This document shows positions 24,099-32,836 of a stretch of DNA of 64,000 bases, piece after piece. The notes under the pieces were generated by a model, which was not told the DNA's origin, made no database searches, and saw nothing but the letters and a program-made list of their open reading frames with translations. The translations under genes were made by a program, and so were the position numbers. This stretch comes from Luteococcus sanguinis (GTDB lineage Bacteria > Actinomycetota > Actinomycetes > Propionibacteriales > Propionibacteriaceae): the NCBI RefSeq assembly GCF_039527675.1, contig NZ_BAAAKI010000001.1, forward strand, positions 124,001-188,000, read 5' to 3'. Numbering within the stretch: the stretch's first letter is position 1; every line of letters starts with the position of its first letter.

Positions 24099-25361
24099 GA
24101 CGAGCTTGTCCAGACCGCCCATGTAGGGGCGCAGGGCCGCGGGGACGTGCACCGAACCGTCGGCCTGCTGGTGGTTCTCCAGCAGCATGATGATCATCCG
24201 GGTCATCGCGCACAGCGTCCCATTCAGGGTTGCGACCGGACGCACACCGTCCTCGAAGCGGCCGCGGATGTTGAGCCGGCGCGCCTGGAACTCGGTGCAG
24301 TTCGAGGTGGACGTGATCTCGCGGTAGCGGTTCTGGGTGGGCAGCCAGGCGTAGCAGTCGTACTTGCGCGCCGCGGACAGGCCCAGGTCACCGGAAGCGA
24401 CGTCGAGCACCTGGAAGGGCAGCTCGAGGGCGGTGATGAACTCCTTCTCGAAGCCCAGCAGCTTCTCGTGCTCCGCCTCGGCCTGCTGCGGGTCGCAGTA
24501 GACGAACATCTCCCACTTGTCGAACCAGTGGACGCGGAAGATGCCGCGGGTGTCCTTGCCGTAGCTCCCCGCCTCGCGACGGTAGGCGGGGCTGAAGCCG
24601 GCGTAGTGCAGGGGCAGGCTCTTCGCGTCCAGGATCTCGTCGGAGTGGTAGGCCGCCAACGGCACCTCCGCGGTGCCGACCAGGTAGAGGTCGTCCTCGG
24701 CGAGGTGGTAGACGTCCTGGGCGGCCTGGCCGAGGAAGCCCGTGCCCTCCATCGCGGACGGCTTGACCAGCGCCGGCGGGATCATGGGCGTGAAGCCCCA
24801 TTCGAGGGCCTTGGCCATCGCGAACTGGCTCAGCGCGAACTCCAGCTGGGCGCCGACGCCGGTGAGGAAGTAGAAGCGGCTGCCGGAGACCTTGGCGCCA
24901 CGCTCCATGTCGATGGCGCCGAGCATCTCGCCGATCTCGAGGTGGTCACGCGGGGTGAATCCCTCGGCCTCGAAGTCGCGGGGGGCCCCGACGGTCTCGA
25001 CAATTGCCCCCTCGTCCTCGCCGCCGGTCGGGACGCCGTCGATGACGAGGTTGCCGAGGGTCTTCATCAGGTCGGTGAAGGTCGCGTCGGCCTCCTCGGC
25101 CGCCGCCTGGGCGGTCTTCACGTCGGCGGAGAGCTGCTTGGTGCGGGCCAGCAGCGCCTGCTTCTCGTCCCCGGACGTCTTGGCGACCTGGCTGCCGAGC
25201 TGCTTCTGCTCGGCTCGCATCGTCTCGAAGGCCTGGATGTTGGCGCGACGGGCCTCGTCGGCGGCCAGCAGCTGGTCCACGACCTCGGGCGATCCGCCGC
25301 GAGCCACTTCGGAGCGTCGGAGGCGGTCGGGGTCGGTGCGCAGCAGCTTGGGATCGATCAT
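24087..25361 (-). CDS. serS: Seryl-tRNA synthetase
   Basis: Charges tRNA-Ser; both tRNA-Ser genes near 3 kb and 5.6 kb would be its substrates. The 424-aa enzyme has the N-terminal antiparallel coiled coil that grips the long variable arm (about residues 30-105, AFETMRAEQKQLGSQVAK...). The class II catalytic core follows: motif 2 YRREAGSYGKDTRGIFRVHWF and the C-terminal motif 3 region NGTLCAMTRMIIMLLENHQ. TSNCTEFQARRLNIR is the usual serine/ATP-site segment. The ATG at 25361 (MIDPKLLRTDPD) is the family start and lies 7 nt after the TACGCT -10 box. Confidence 0.97.
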   Translation of the reverse strand: MIDPKLLRTDPDRLRRSEVARGGSPEVVDQLLAADEARRANIQAFETMRAEQKQLGSQVAKTSGDEKQALLARTKQLSADVKTAQAAAEEADATFTDLMKTLGNLVIDGVPTGGEDEGAIVETVGAPRDFEAEGFTPRDHLEIGEMLGAIDMERGAKVSGSRFYFLTGVGAQLEFALSQFAMAKALEWGFTPMIPPALVKPSAMEGTGFLGQAAQDVYHLAEDDLYLVGTAEVPLAAYHSDEILDAKSLPLHYAGFSPAYRREAGSYGKDTRGIFRVHWFDKWEMFVYCDPQQAEAEHEKLLGFEKEFITALELPFQVLDVASGDLGLSAARKYDCYAWLPTQNRYREITSTSNCTEFQARRLNIRGRFEDGVRPVATLNGTLCAMTRMIIMLLENHQQADGSVHVPAALRPYMGGLDKLVPKA

Positions 25362-25368
25362 GAGTCCC

Positions 25369-25374
25369 AGCGTA
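25369..25374 (-). promoter_or_regulatory. -10 box, leaderless serS transcript
   Basis: On the - strand TACGCT (25374-25369) is followed by GGGACTC and the ATG at 25361. Confidence 0.5.
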
Positions 25375-25389
25375 TCGAGCGCCGGGCGG

Positions 25390-26124
25390 TCAGCGCGCGG
25401 CGAGGGCGCGGCGGACCAGCTCCCGCTGGGCGACGAGGGCCGGGTAGGTGTCACTGGGGCTGATGCCCAGTGACCAGGCCAGCTGCGCCGTGGAGGTGCA
25501 GCCGAGATGGGGTGCGAGCTTGGCCTCGAGCGCTGCCAGGTGTTCGCGGGCGACTCCCTGGGTGATGAACATCTCCTGCGAGAGCTCGCGCCAGGAGCGG
25601 CCGGCGAGGCGCCCCATCAACACCTGCCACTGACGGTCGGTCAGCATCGGGACGCCGAGCCGACAGACCCCGGCCAGTGCTGGCACCGACGGACTGGTGA
25701 ACCCGCTCTCACTGCGGGCAACGGCCTCGAGCGCGACGCGCAGGGCCGCCGGACCGTCGGCCTTGCTGACGATGGCCACGGCACCTGCACGCTGCGCTCG
25801 CGCCAACACCAGCGGACGTTGCTCGAGGGTGTGCAGGATGACCTGGTAGCCAGCCTGCGTCAGGGCCTCCACCTCGAAGCGCCGGACGAGTCGGTTGCCG
25901 TGCCCCTCGAGCATGTTCATCTCGACCAGCAGGACGTCCGCCGGGGGACGGTGGATGAGTACGTCCAACGGATCGACCTCGACCCCAGCCCCCTGCACCT
26001 GCGGGCAGGTCGCCGACAACCCCGCGTGTACGACCGCGGCTGGATCCACCACGACGACACGAAACTGGTCCTGCTGGGCCCTGTGCTCGGTGACCGGCGG
26101 CAGGAGGGTCAAGGTGGCCGACAT
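25390..26124 (-). CDS. Orphan LuxR/NarL-type regulator with a pseudo-receiver domain
   Basis: A 244-aa protein with a receiver-like N-terminal domain (about residues 22-140: FRVVVVDPAAVVHAGL, ADVLLVEMNML, AGAVAIVSKAD) and a C-terminal LuxR-type HTH (LTDRQWQVLMGRLAGRSW onwards, about 170-225). The phospho-acceptor position is Glu (LLVEMN) where a receiver has Asp, so normal phosphorylation is unlikely; Glu could mimic the phosphorylated state. No sensor kinase is adjacent. It lies upstream of serS on the same strand but has no coupling to it. The start MSATLTLLPPV at 26124 was chosen over an upstream in-frame Met that lacks family support. Confidence 0.75.
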   Translation of the reverse strand: MSATLTLLPPVTEHRAQQDQFRVVVVDPAAVVHAGLSATCPQVQGAGVEVDPLDVLIHRPPADVLLVEMNMLEGHGNRLVRRFEVEALTQAGYQVILHTLEQRPLVLARAQRAGAVAIVSKADGPAALRVALEAVARSESGFTSPSVPALAGVCRLGVPMLTDRQWQVLMGRLAGRSWRELSQEMFITQGVAREHLAALEAKLAPHLGCTSTAQLAWSLGISPSDTYPALVAQRELVRRALAAR

Positions 26125-26233
26125 CTTCTTCCCTTCGGTGCTCTGCCTCGACACTAGGGCGCACGACATGGATCGTCACGTCATCACAATTGATGACGCT
26201 CCCCCGAGCGATCAGCGAACCCACGGCCAATGG

Positions 26234-26239
26234 CAGACT
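26234..26239 (+). promoter_or_regulatory. -10 box, leaderless PAP2-DAGK transcript
   Basis: CAGACT is followed by GGCGCC and the ATG at 26246; there is no ribosome site. Confidence 0.45.
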
Positions 26240-26245
26240 GGCGCC

Positions 26246-27820
26246 ATGCGCCGCCGGATCTCCAGACACGCCTCACTGGCGGGATTCCTGATGTTCGGCG
26301 CGGCGTTCGCGGTGTGGACCTGGGTGGTGCTGCGCACCTCCTGGCTGGTTGCGCTCGACCGCCACCAGCTCAACCCCCACCTGCAAGCCAGTTCCACCGC
26401 CGCCCAGTACTGGGCAGCCTTCGCGATCATCACCCAGCCGGGCATCGTCGCCGTGGCCCTGCTCGCCATGGCGGCCTGGGCCTGGCAACGCCGGTTCCGT
26501 CGGCTGTGCAGCGCGCTGGTGCTCGGGGTGGGGTTCACCTGGCCGGCGTCGGCACTGGTGAAGCACCTCGTCCACCGGGTTCGGCCCCCGTCCCCGCTGG
26601 CTGACGTGGTGACCCACCACGGCTGGTCATACCCCAGCACGCACATGTCGATGGCGATGCTGGCGGCCGTCATGGCGATCGCGGCCATGACCACCACCCG
26701 GCAGGCACGGGACATCCTGTGGGCCTGGCGGATCGCCTCGGTGCTCGGCGTGCTCTCGGTCGCCTGCTGCCGGTGGGTGATGAACGCCCACTGGCCGAGC
26801 GACATCGTCGGCGGAGCGCTCCTGGGTGGCACGACAGCTTCTCTGGCCGCCTGGCTGGCGGGCCTGCACATGATCCCGGAGCTGGACCGGCCCCGGCGCC
26901 AGAGCGGCGTGGCCAGCCGGCGCGCCGCGGTGATCTACAACCCCACCAAGGTCTTCGACCGGGCGACCTTCCGGCGCAACCTGGAGTGGGAGTTCGAGTC
27001 CAGGGGCTGGCTGGACCCCCTGTGGCTGCAGACCCGCGCCGATGATCCCGGACGCGAGATGGCGCAGGCCGCGATCAAGGCCGGGGTCGACCTGGTCGTC
27101 GTCGCCGGCGGTGACGGGACGGTTCGCGTGGTGTGCTCGGAGCTGGCGTCGACGGGGGTTCGCCTCGCGATCGTCCCGGCTGGCACGGGAAACCTGCTCG
27201 CCCGCAACCTCGGCGTCCCGCTGGATGAACCGAGCGCGCTGCACGTCGCCTTCTCCGGCAAGGCTCGTCCGATTGACCTGGTGAAGGTGACGATCGATGA
27301 CGAACCGGCGTCCGCGGACCACTTTGCGGTGATGGCCGGGATCGGCATCGACGCGCGGATCATGGATGCGACCCGCCCCGAGCTGAAGCGCACCGTGGGC
27401 TCGGCCGCATACTTCCTGGCGGCTCCCCAGCAGCTCGCCTCCAACCCGATGGAGCTCACCTTCAGCGTCGACGGCGGTGCCGCCCAGGAGCGCCGCGCGA
27501 TGATGGCGGTGGTGGGCAATGTCGGTTCGCTGCAGGGCGGGATCCAGTTGTTCCCGCACGCGTCCGCGATGGACGGGAAGCTGGACGTGGTGATCGCCTC
27601 ACCGCGTCGGATCGTCGACTGGGCGCCGATGCTGGCGAAGGTGCTCACCCGGCGTCCGCAGGACGAAGGCCTGGTGGACGAACTGGCCGGCCGCAACGTG
27701 CGCATCGAGGTCGCCGAGCGGATGCCCTACGAGCTGGATGGCGACACGGCTGGCACCGCCCGGGTCTTCGAGGCCGAGGTGGTGCCGGGGGCGCTCCAGC
27801 TGATGCTCCCCCGCGACTGA
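26246..27820 (+). CDS. PAP2 phosphatase - diacylglycerol/lipid kinase fusion protein
   Basis: A 524-aa bifunctional membrane protein. Residues about 10-210 form a PAP2 (type 2 phosphatidic acid phosphatase) domain with several helices. It has all three motifs: KHLVHRVRPPSP (KX6RP), SYPSTHMS (PSGH variant with Thr) and CRWVMNAHWPSD (RX5HX3D). Residues about 225-524 form a DAGK-type lipid kinase with GGDGTVRVV and PAGTGNLLARNLG, the ATP-binding signature, and a C-terminal beta-sandwich. The two activities oppose each other on paper (dephosphorylation versus phosphorylation of a lipid alcohol), suggesting remodelling of phosphatidate, undecaprenyl or a related lipid. The fusion is known in actinobacteria, but its substrate is unresolved. 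Confidence 0.85.
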   Translation: MRRRISRHASLAGFLMFGAAFAVWTWVVLRTSWLVALDRHQLNPHLQASSTAAQYWAAFAIITQPGIVAVALLAMAAWAWQRRFRRLCSALVLGVGFTWPASALVKHLVHRVRPPSPLADVVTHHGWSYPSTHMSMAMLAAVMAIAAMTTTRQARDILWAWRIASVLGVLSVACCRWVMNAHWPSDIVGGALLGGTTASLAAWLAGLHMIPELDRPRRQSGVASRRAAVIYNPTKVFDRATFRRNLEWEFESRGWLDPLWLQTRADDPGREMAQAAIKAGVDLVVVAGGDGTVRVVCSELASTGVRLAIVPAGTGNLLARNLGVPLDEPSALHVAFSGKARPIDLVKVTIDDEPASADHFAVMAGIGIDARIMDATRPELKRTVGSAAYFLAAPQQLASNPMELTFSVDGGAAQERRAMMAVVGNVGSLQGGIQLFPHASAMDGKLDVVIASPRRIVDWAPMLAKVLTRRPQDEGLVDELAGRNVRIEVAERMPYELDGDTAGTARVFEAEVVPGALQLMLPRD

Positions 27821-27854
27821 CCCGGGTGTTTCAGGCGCAGATGCACGGAACCGA

Positions 27855-28910
27855 TCAGGCCAGCGGGTAGCCGGTGACGGGACCCTCCGTATTGGGCTGC
27901 CAGCCCAGCGCCGGAGCGACGTGCTCGGCGAAGGAGCTGAGCAGGTGCAGGTTGAGCTCTGGGCCCATCTGCGAGGGGATGGTCAGCATCAGCGTGTCCG
28001 CGCTCATCACGGCGGCGTCGGCCTTCAGCTCGTCGATCAGTTCGTCGGGCTCGCCGACATAGGTCTTGCCGAAGGTGGAGGTGAAACCGTCGATGACGCC
28101 CACCTGGTCGCGGCCCTCGCGGCGGAGCTGGCCGAACATGGCCTGGTCATCGGCGTCCACGATCGGGAAGATCGAACGGCTGACGCTGGTGCGCGGCGTA
28201 AACAGGTGACCGCCCTCGGTGAAGGCGGTGCGGTAGCGCTCCAGCTGCTCCGCCTGCAGGTCGCCGAAGGACTCCCCCGTGGCCTCGGTGAGCAGGGTCG
28301 AGCTCATCAGGTTCACCCCGACGCGACCAGCCCATTCGGCGGTCTCGCGGGTTCCGGCGCCCCACCAGATGCGCTGGGCCAGGTCAGGGACGAAGGGCTC
28401 GATGCGTAGGCGTGAGCCCATCCCGAACTGCTTCGGGTCGGCGTCCACCATGGTCTCGCCCTTGATGGCGCGCATGAAGGTGTCGAACTTGTCGCGCGCG
28501 AGGTCGGCGCCGCGCGGGTCGGACGAGCCGGTGTAGCCGAAGGCCTCCCAGCCGCGATCGGCCTGCTCGGGCGACCCACGGCTGATGCCGATGGCGAGGC
28601 GCTGGTCGGCCAGCAGGTCCAGCTGGGCCAGTTCCTCGGCGAGGTAGAGCGGGTTCTCGTAGCGCATGTCGATGACGCCGGTGCCGACCTCGATGTTCTT
28701 GGTGCGCGCCGCGATCGTGCTGAGCAGTGGGACGGGTGAGGCCGCCTGCCGGGCGAAGTGGTGGACGCGGAAGTACGCGCCGTTCACACCGATCTCGTCG
28801 GCGCCCTCCGCGATCTCGACGGCGTCCTTGAGGGACTGCTTCGCGTCGGGGTCACCGGGGCCACGGCCAGAGCCGTAGTGGCCGAAACTCAGGAATCCGA
28901 ATGCCTTCAT
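27855..28910 (-). CDS. Luciferase-like (LLM) flavin-dependent oxidoreductase
   Basis: A 351-aa TIM-barrel protein of the bacterial luciferase-like family, which uses F420 or FMN with an FMN reductase partner. Recognisable stretches are MKAFGFLSFGHYG at the start, ARTKNIEVGTGVIDMRYENPLYLAEELAQLD (substrate barrel strands), LAIGISRGSPEQ and RIWWGAGTRETAEWAGRVG, the cofactor-phosphate loop. The reaction cannot be specified, and sequence reading alone cannot choose between F420 and FMN. GGGAGGGG lies just before the ATG at 28910. It is a single-gene unit. Confidence 0.8.
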   Translation of the reverse strand: MKAFGFLSFGHYGSGRGPGDPDAKQSLKDAVEIAEGADEIGVNGAYFRVHHFARQAASPVPLLSTIAARTKNIEVGTGVIDMRYENPLYLAEELAQLDLLADQRLAIGISRGSPEQADRGWEAFGYTGSSDPRGADLARDKFDTFMRAIKGETMVDADPKQFGMGSRLRIEPFVPDLAQRIWWGAGTRETAEWAGRVGVNLMSSTLLTEATGESFGDLQAEQLERYRTAFTEGGHLFTPRTSVSRSIFPIVDADDQAMFGQLRREGRDQVGVIDGFTSTFGKTYVGEPDELIDELKADAAVMSADTLMLTIPSQMGPELNLHLLSSFAEHVAPALGWQPNTEGPVTGYPLA

Positions 28911-29204
28911 GCCCCTCCCAACTTGGTTGAGCGGTCAATTATTCCTGGTCGGCCCCGCCAAAACGTGCGCGCGGGTGCGATTCGGCCCCGCCACGGGACC
29001 GATTTGCTCTCAGGTGGCGAAATTGGCGGACGGACACTCACCGTCCACGAACTGTTCTGGGGCAGGACATTGGCCCGTCGACAGGGATTCCTGGCGTGGC
29101 GCTGGCCGGAGGGACCCTTCGACAGGCTCGGGGAACGTGCAGGGGGGCGGCTCAGGAATGTAGGGGTGCGGCTGGGTGATCGCGCCGGTCGGGGGAACGT
29201 CCCG
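28911..29204. other. Intergenic stretch with one copy of a dispersed 19-bp motif
   Basis: No gene is supported in these 294 bp. It contains the LLM promoter region at the left and, at 29118-29136, a full copy of TTCGACAGGCTCGGGGAAC. Partial copies of this motif recur at several other places in the window. Nothing else stands out. Confidence 0.5.
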
Positions 29205-29642
29205 TCAGGCGTTGGCCTCGCACCAGGTGCGGAAGCCCTCCATCGCGTGCTGCGTGTTGGTTCGGAAACCCTCAACGGCGTCCGGGCCGAGGCCCTGCTC
29301 CATCCCCGGCGGGAACTCGAAGACGTGGTCGGCGGTCCAGCGCGTCCGTCCGTCCCCGAGGTCATCGAAGCGATTGACGTTGACGTTGCGCACGGGTCCA
29401 TGACGGTAGACCACCTCGAACTCCGTGGCCTCGACGCGCACCACGTGCTCGACCATCACGCCGTCGCCGGGAACGCCGTCGAAGCGCAGCTCGTTGACTG
29501 AACCGGCGCGGCCTCGCTCCCCCTTCACGGTGTCGTGGGAGCGCAGTCCGCTCGTCCACTCCGGCGCCCGGTCGAAGTCGGTCATCAGCTCGACCACGCG
29601 TGCCACGGGCGCGGCGATCTCCACCTGGCAGACGTAGTGCAT
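29205..29642 (-). CDS. SRPBCC (START/Bet v1-like) superfamily protein
   Basis: A 145-aa helix-grip-fold protein: MHYVCQVEIAAPVARVVELMTDFDRAPEWTSG begins with the strand and the two short helices typical of polyketide-cyclase/ActVI-like SRPBCC domains. It ends with the long C-terminal helix (EGFRTNTQHAMEGFRTW). Such proteins bind hydrophobic ligands; some are enzymes. Its ATG overlaps the pheA stop (ATGA), so it is translated with prephenate dehydratase, although no functional link is known. Confidence 0.75.
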   Translation of the reverse strand: MHYVCQVEIAAPVARVVELMTDFDRAPEWTSGLRSHDTVKGERGRAGSVNELRFDGVPGDGVMVEHVVRVEATEFEVVYRHGPVRNVNVNRFDDLGDGRTRWTADHVFEFPPGMEQGLGPDAVEGFRTNTQHAMEGFRTWCEANA

Positions 29643-30556
29643 CAGTCGCGCCCCGTCGCACGCAGGGTGCCCAGCCAGTCGGTCGCCAGCCGGTACTCAC
29701 CGTCGCTGGCGCCGTAGGGCACCTCGGCCGGAACCTCGTCGGCGCGCGGGTAGGAGCCCAGGAAGACCACGTCCTGGCAGACGCGGTGCAGCCCGCGCAG
29801 GGCCTCACCCATCCGCTCGTCCAGTACGTGCCCCTCGGCGTCGATGCTGAAGCAGTACGACCCGAGCTGGGTCTTGGTCGGGCGCGACTCGATGCGACAC
29901 AGGTCGACCCCGCGCAGGCTGAACTGCTGCAGGATCTCCAGCAGCGCGCCGGGTCGGTTCTCGTGCATGTAGGCGACCAGCGTGGTCTTGTCGGCGCCGG
30001 TTCGCTCGCTGGGAGCGCCCTGGTGGCCGACCAGGACGAAGCGCGTCACGGCCGCTTCATTGTCGGCGATTCCGGAGGCGGCGGGCACCAGCCCGTACAT
30101 CTCGCCAGCGACGGCCGCGCAGACCGCCGCATCCCACTGCGACCCTGGGTTGGCGACCTCGGCAGCCGCGGCGGCCGTCGAGCCACCCTCGGTCACCGTG
30201 GCCTGCGGGACATTGGCGGCCAGCCAGCCGCGGGTCTGGGCCGCCGCGTGCGGGTGGGTGAGGACGCGTCGCACGTCGGCCAGGTCGGTGCCGGGACGCA
30301 CATACAGGCCGAACTGGACGGGGAGCAACACCTCCCGGATGATCATCAGCCGCTCGCCGTCGGCCAGGGCATCGAGCGTCGCGGAGACCCCACCCTCGAC
30401 CGAGTTCTCGATTGGGACGAGCGCGGCCTCCACCTCGCCGGTGCGCACCGCGTCCAGGGCAGCAGGCACCGTGGGATAGGGGCGCGCCTCGTCCTGGGTC
30501 ACGGTCTGCAGGGCCTGGTGCGTGAAGGTCCCCGCGGGGCCGAAATATCCAAGCAT
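29642..30556 (-). CDS. pheA: Prephenate dehydratase
   Basis: Converts prephenate to phenylpyruvate in phenylalanine synthesis. The 304-aa monofunctional enzyme has the periplasmic-binding-like PDT domain: GYFGPAGTFTHQAL, PIENSVEGGV, and AAVTRFVLVG with the catalytic Thr-Arg-Phe. It ends with an ACT domain for phenylalanine feedback (GALLEILQQFSLRGVDLCRIESRP, containing the conserved ESRP). It begins at the ATG at 30556, 6 nt from a TAGCCT -10 box, with no ribosome site. It is co-translated with the downstream SRPBCC gene. Confidence 0.95.
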   Translation of the reverse strand: MLGYFGPAGTFTHQALQTVTQDEARPYPTVPAALDAVRTGEVEAALVPIENSVEGGVSATLDALADGERLMIIREVLLPVQFGLYVRPGTDLADVRRVLTHPHAAAQTRGWLAANVPQATVTEGGSTAAAAAEVANPGSQWDAAVCAAVAGEMYGLVPAASGIADNEAAVTRFVLVGHQGAPSERTGADKTTLVAYMHENRPGALLEILQQFSLRGVDLCRIESRPTKTQLGSYCFSIDAEGHVLDERMGEALRGLHRVCQDVVFLGSYPRADEVPAEVPYGASDGEYRLATDWLGTLRATGRD

Positions 30557-30562
30557 GGGCTC

Positions 30563-30568
30563 AGGCTA
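30563..30568 (-). promoter_or_regulatory. -10 box, leaderless pheA transcript
   Basis: On the - strand TAGCCT (30568-30563) is followed by GAGCCC and the ATG at 30556. Confidence 0.5.
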
Positions 30569-30615
30569 GCGAGGCGGACGCGACCCCCATGCCCACGCTC
30601 ACCCCCGGATCTGCT

Positions 30616-31224
30616 TCACCGGCGCACGCGCCGCAGTGCGAATCCGAGCCAGCCGAGCACCAGCAGCTGCGTCACCGCGAACAGGCCGATCAGCATCGGG
30701 CCGATGTTGGGCTGGGTCACCGTGTCCTCACAGTTGTCGACCCCTTCGATGCAGGAGGTCTGGGTGACATTGCCCCAGGCCGTCAGGCCCGCGCCCACGA
30801 TCAGTGGCACCGCCAGACCCAGCACGACCAGGGCGATGATCTTCTGCGGCCAGGAGAACACGCGCGAGGTGAGCAGGCAGTAGACGCCGGCCGCGGCGAG
30901 CAGCAGCGCCACCGGCCAGATGACGAACATCAGCTCGGCCAGCACCAGCAGCACGAGCGCCATCACCTCACGTCGCCCGTCCTCGCGCGGCGCCTCGGCA
31001 ACGGTCGGTGCCGGGGCGACAGCCGCGACGACCTCAGCCGGGGAGCCCAGCCGATCGAGCACGGTACGCGCCTCGGCCTCGGAGTGGACGCTGCCCTGGG
31101 CTGCGGTGAGGTGCTCGGTGATGTCGGCGACGACGTCGTGGGCGTCCGTGGCGGGCAGCGCGGAGGCGCGCCGAGTCAGGTCGTCGAGGTAGGCGGAGAA
31201 CAACGGGTTGAGCTGGGTGGTCAT
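30616..31224 (-). CDS. HAAS-domain membrane protein
   Basis: A 202-aa protein. The N-terminal soluble region of about 75 residues contains YLDDLTRRASALPATDAHDVV and EAEARTVLDRLGSPAEVVAA, the helical HAAS (DUF1700-like) signalling domain. Four hydrophobic helices follow (about residues 88-105, 108-125, 130-150 and 175-195). HAAS proteins are commonly encoded beside PadR regulators and modulate them; no PadR gene is adjacent here. Its role is unknown. It lies downstream of the fpg-aat pair on the same strand. Confidence 0.75.
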   Translation of the reverse strand: MTTQLNPLFSAYLDDLTRRASALPATDAHDVVADITEHLTAAQGSVHSEAEARTVLDRLGSPAEVVAAVAPAPTVAEAPREDGRREVMALVLLVLAELMFVIWPVALLLAAAGVYCLLTSRVFSWPQKIIALVVLGLAVPLIVGAGLTAWGNVTQTSCIEGVDNCEDTVTQPNIGPMLIGLFAVTQLLVLGWLGFALRRVRR

Positions 31225-31260
31225 TGGTTCGTCCCCTCCAGGATCGTGTCGACCGAGCCG

Positions 31261-32124
31261 CTACTTGAGGAGCTTCGACATCCGGCGATCGGCCAGCGGT
31301 TTGCCGCCAGTCTGGCAGCCCGGGCAGTACTGCAGGGAGGACTCGGCGAAGCTCACCTCGGCGATCACCGATCCGCAGACCGGGCAGGGATTGCCGGTCT
31401 TGCCGTGCACCTGGAGGTTGGTGCGCTTGTCGTCCTTCAGGTCCTTCGCGGCCAGTCCGGCCGCCCGCTCGATCGCTGCCCGAAGTTGGGCCTGCATCAT
31501 CTGGAAGAGTCGCGTCCGCTCCTCGTCCGAGAGCCCATTGGCGGGCTTGAAGGGGCTGAGCCTGGCGGCCCACAAGATCTCGTCGGAATAGGCATTGCCG
31601 ATGCCTGCGATCGTCTTCTGGTCGCGAAGTACCCCCTTGAGCTGGGAGCGCCCCGCGCCGGTGATGATCGCGTCGAAGGCGGCCTGGTCGAAGTCATCCG
31701 CCAGCGGGTCGGGGCCCAGCGACGCGATGCCGGGCACCTGCGATGGGTCGGTGACCACGTACACGGCCAGGTGCTTCTGCGTCCCCGCCTCGGTCAGGTC
31801 GAAACCCGAATCATCCTCGAGCACGACGCGCAGCGCCAGCGGACCCTTGCCCGGTTTGGGTGGCGTCGTGGGCGCCAGCTCATGCCACTTGAGCCAGCCG
31901 GCGCGGGCCAGGTGGAAGACCAGGTGCACGCCCTGGGCGTCAACGTCGAGGAACTTGCCGTGCCGCGAGACCTGCTCGACCTCGAGCCCGGCAAGCGCCT
32001 CCAGTGGCGGGTCGAAGGTCTTCAGGGCGCTGATCGCGGCCAGCTGGACGCGTGCGAAGCTCTTGCCAACCAGGCGTTTGATGAGGAAGCCGCGCAGGGC
32101 CTCCACCTCGGGCAGTTCAGGCAT
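31261..32124 (-). CDS. Fpg/Nei-family DNA glycosylase
   Basis: A 287-aa base-excision repair enzyme. It starts MPELPEVEALRGFL: after Met removal Pro1 is the Schiff-base nucleophile and Glu2 the catalytic acid. The H2TH region includes KTIAGIGNAYSDEILWAARLSP. The C-terminal zinc finger is CPVCG...YCPGC (about residues 245-268). Both MutM and Nei fit; the short lesion-recognition loop and the K/R positions do not let me decide by eye. The start overlaps the end of aat by 8 bp, so the two are co-transcribed. Confidence 0.88.
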   Translation of the reverse strand: MPELPEVEALRGFLIKRLVGKSFARVQLAAISALKTFDPPLEALAGLEVEQVSRHGKFLDVDAQGVHLVFHLARAGWLKWHELAPTTPPKPGKGPLALRVVLEDDSGFDLTEAGTQKHLAVYVVTDPSQVPGIASLGPDPLADDFDQAAFDAIITGAGRSQLKGVLRDQKTIAGIGNAYSDEILWAARLSPFKPANGLSDEERTRLFQMMQAQLRAAIERAAGLAAKDLKDDKRTNLQVHGKTGNPCPVCGSVIAEVSFAESSLQYCPGCQTGGKPLADRRMSKLLK

Positions 32125-32836
32125 CAGGGGCTCCTTCGACCTCGACAGGCTCGCACATCGTGGTGGGCGGCTCGGGCCACTCGACCGGGGGTTGGTCCAG
32201 GGCGCGTTCCAGCAGGAAGAGATAGGTGGGACGCTCGACCTCGACCACCCCGAGCGAGGCCAGGTGGCCGGTCTGCCACTGGACGTCCAGCAGCCGGTCG
32301 GGGTTCCCGTCGTCCAGCACCTCGACGAGCCGCATCAGCGCCACCTTGGACGCGTCCCGACCCAGCACCGGGTCATGGAACATGGACTCACCCGCGAACA
32401 GCCCGCCGATCGCGATGCCGTACAGACCGCCGACCAGGCGCCCCTCGGCGTCCCAGGTCTCGACGGAGTGGGCGATGCCCTCCTCATGCAACTGGCGGTA
32501 GACCCGCCTGATGTCGTCATCGATCCAGCCATGCTCACGCCCCGGGTCAGCGCAGCGCTCCAGCACCAGCCCGAAGGCCGCGTCGATGGTCGTCGTGTAC
32601 CTCCTGGACGACTTGCGCAGCGAGCGTGGGACGCGCAGACCGTCCAAGGGCAGCACGCCGCGGAAGACCGGCGACCACCAGCCCATCTCGCCGTCGAAGC
32701 CGGTCTCGTGCAGGGGCATGGGGAAGACGCCGGAACAGTAGGCCGCGACCGCCAGTTGGGCGTCGAACTCGGCGGAGAAGCCGATCAGGTCCTGCTCCGG
32801 CCATTCGCTCTCGTCCCCGAACACCTTGGCCAGCAC
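32117..32836 (-). CDS. aat: Leucyl/phenylalanyl-tRNA-protein transferase
   Basis: Aat adds Leu or Phe to N-terminal Arg/Lys of proteins, marking them for ClpAP/ClpS degradation (N-degron pathway). The 239-aa protein contains the family core: VAAYCSGVFPMP, WWSPVFRGVLPLDGLRVPRSLRK, HEEGIAHSVETWD, GGLYGIAIGGLFAGESMF and HLASLGVVEVER. The GTG at 32836 gives VLAKVFGDESEWP, which places the core at normal distance; longer in-frame starts upstream are possible. Fpg/Nei follows in the same operon. Confidence 0.88.
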   Translation of the reverse strand: MLAKVFGDESEWPEQDLIGFSAEFDAQLAVAAYCSGVFPMPLHETGFDGEMGWWSPVFRGVLPLDGLRVPRSLRKSSRRYTTTIDAAFGLVLERCADPGREHGWIDDDIRRVYRQLHEEGIAHSVETWDAEGRLVGGLYGIAIGGLFAGESMFHDPVLGRDASKVALMRLVEVLDDGNPDRLLDVQWQTGHLASLGVVEVERPTYLFLLERALDQPPVEWPEPPTTMCEPVEVEGAPDA

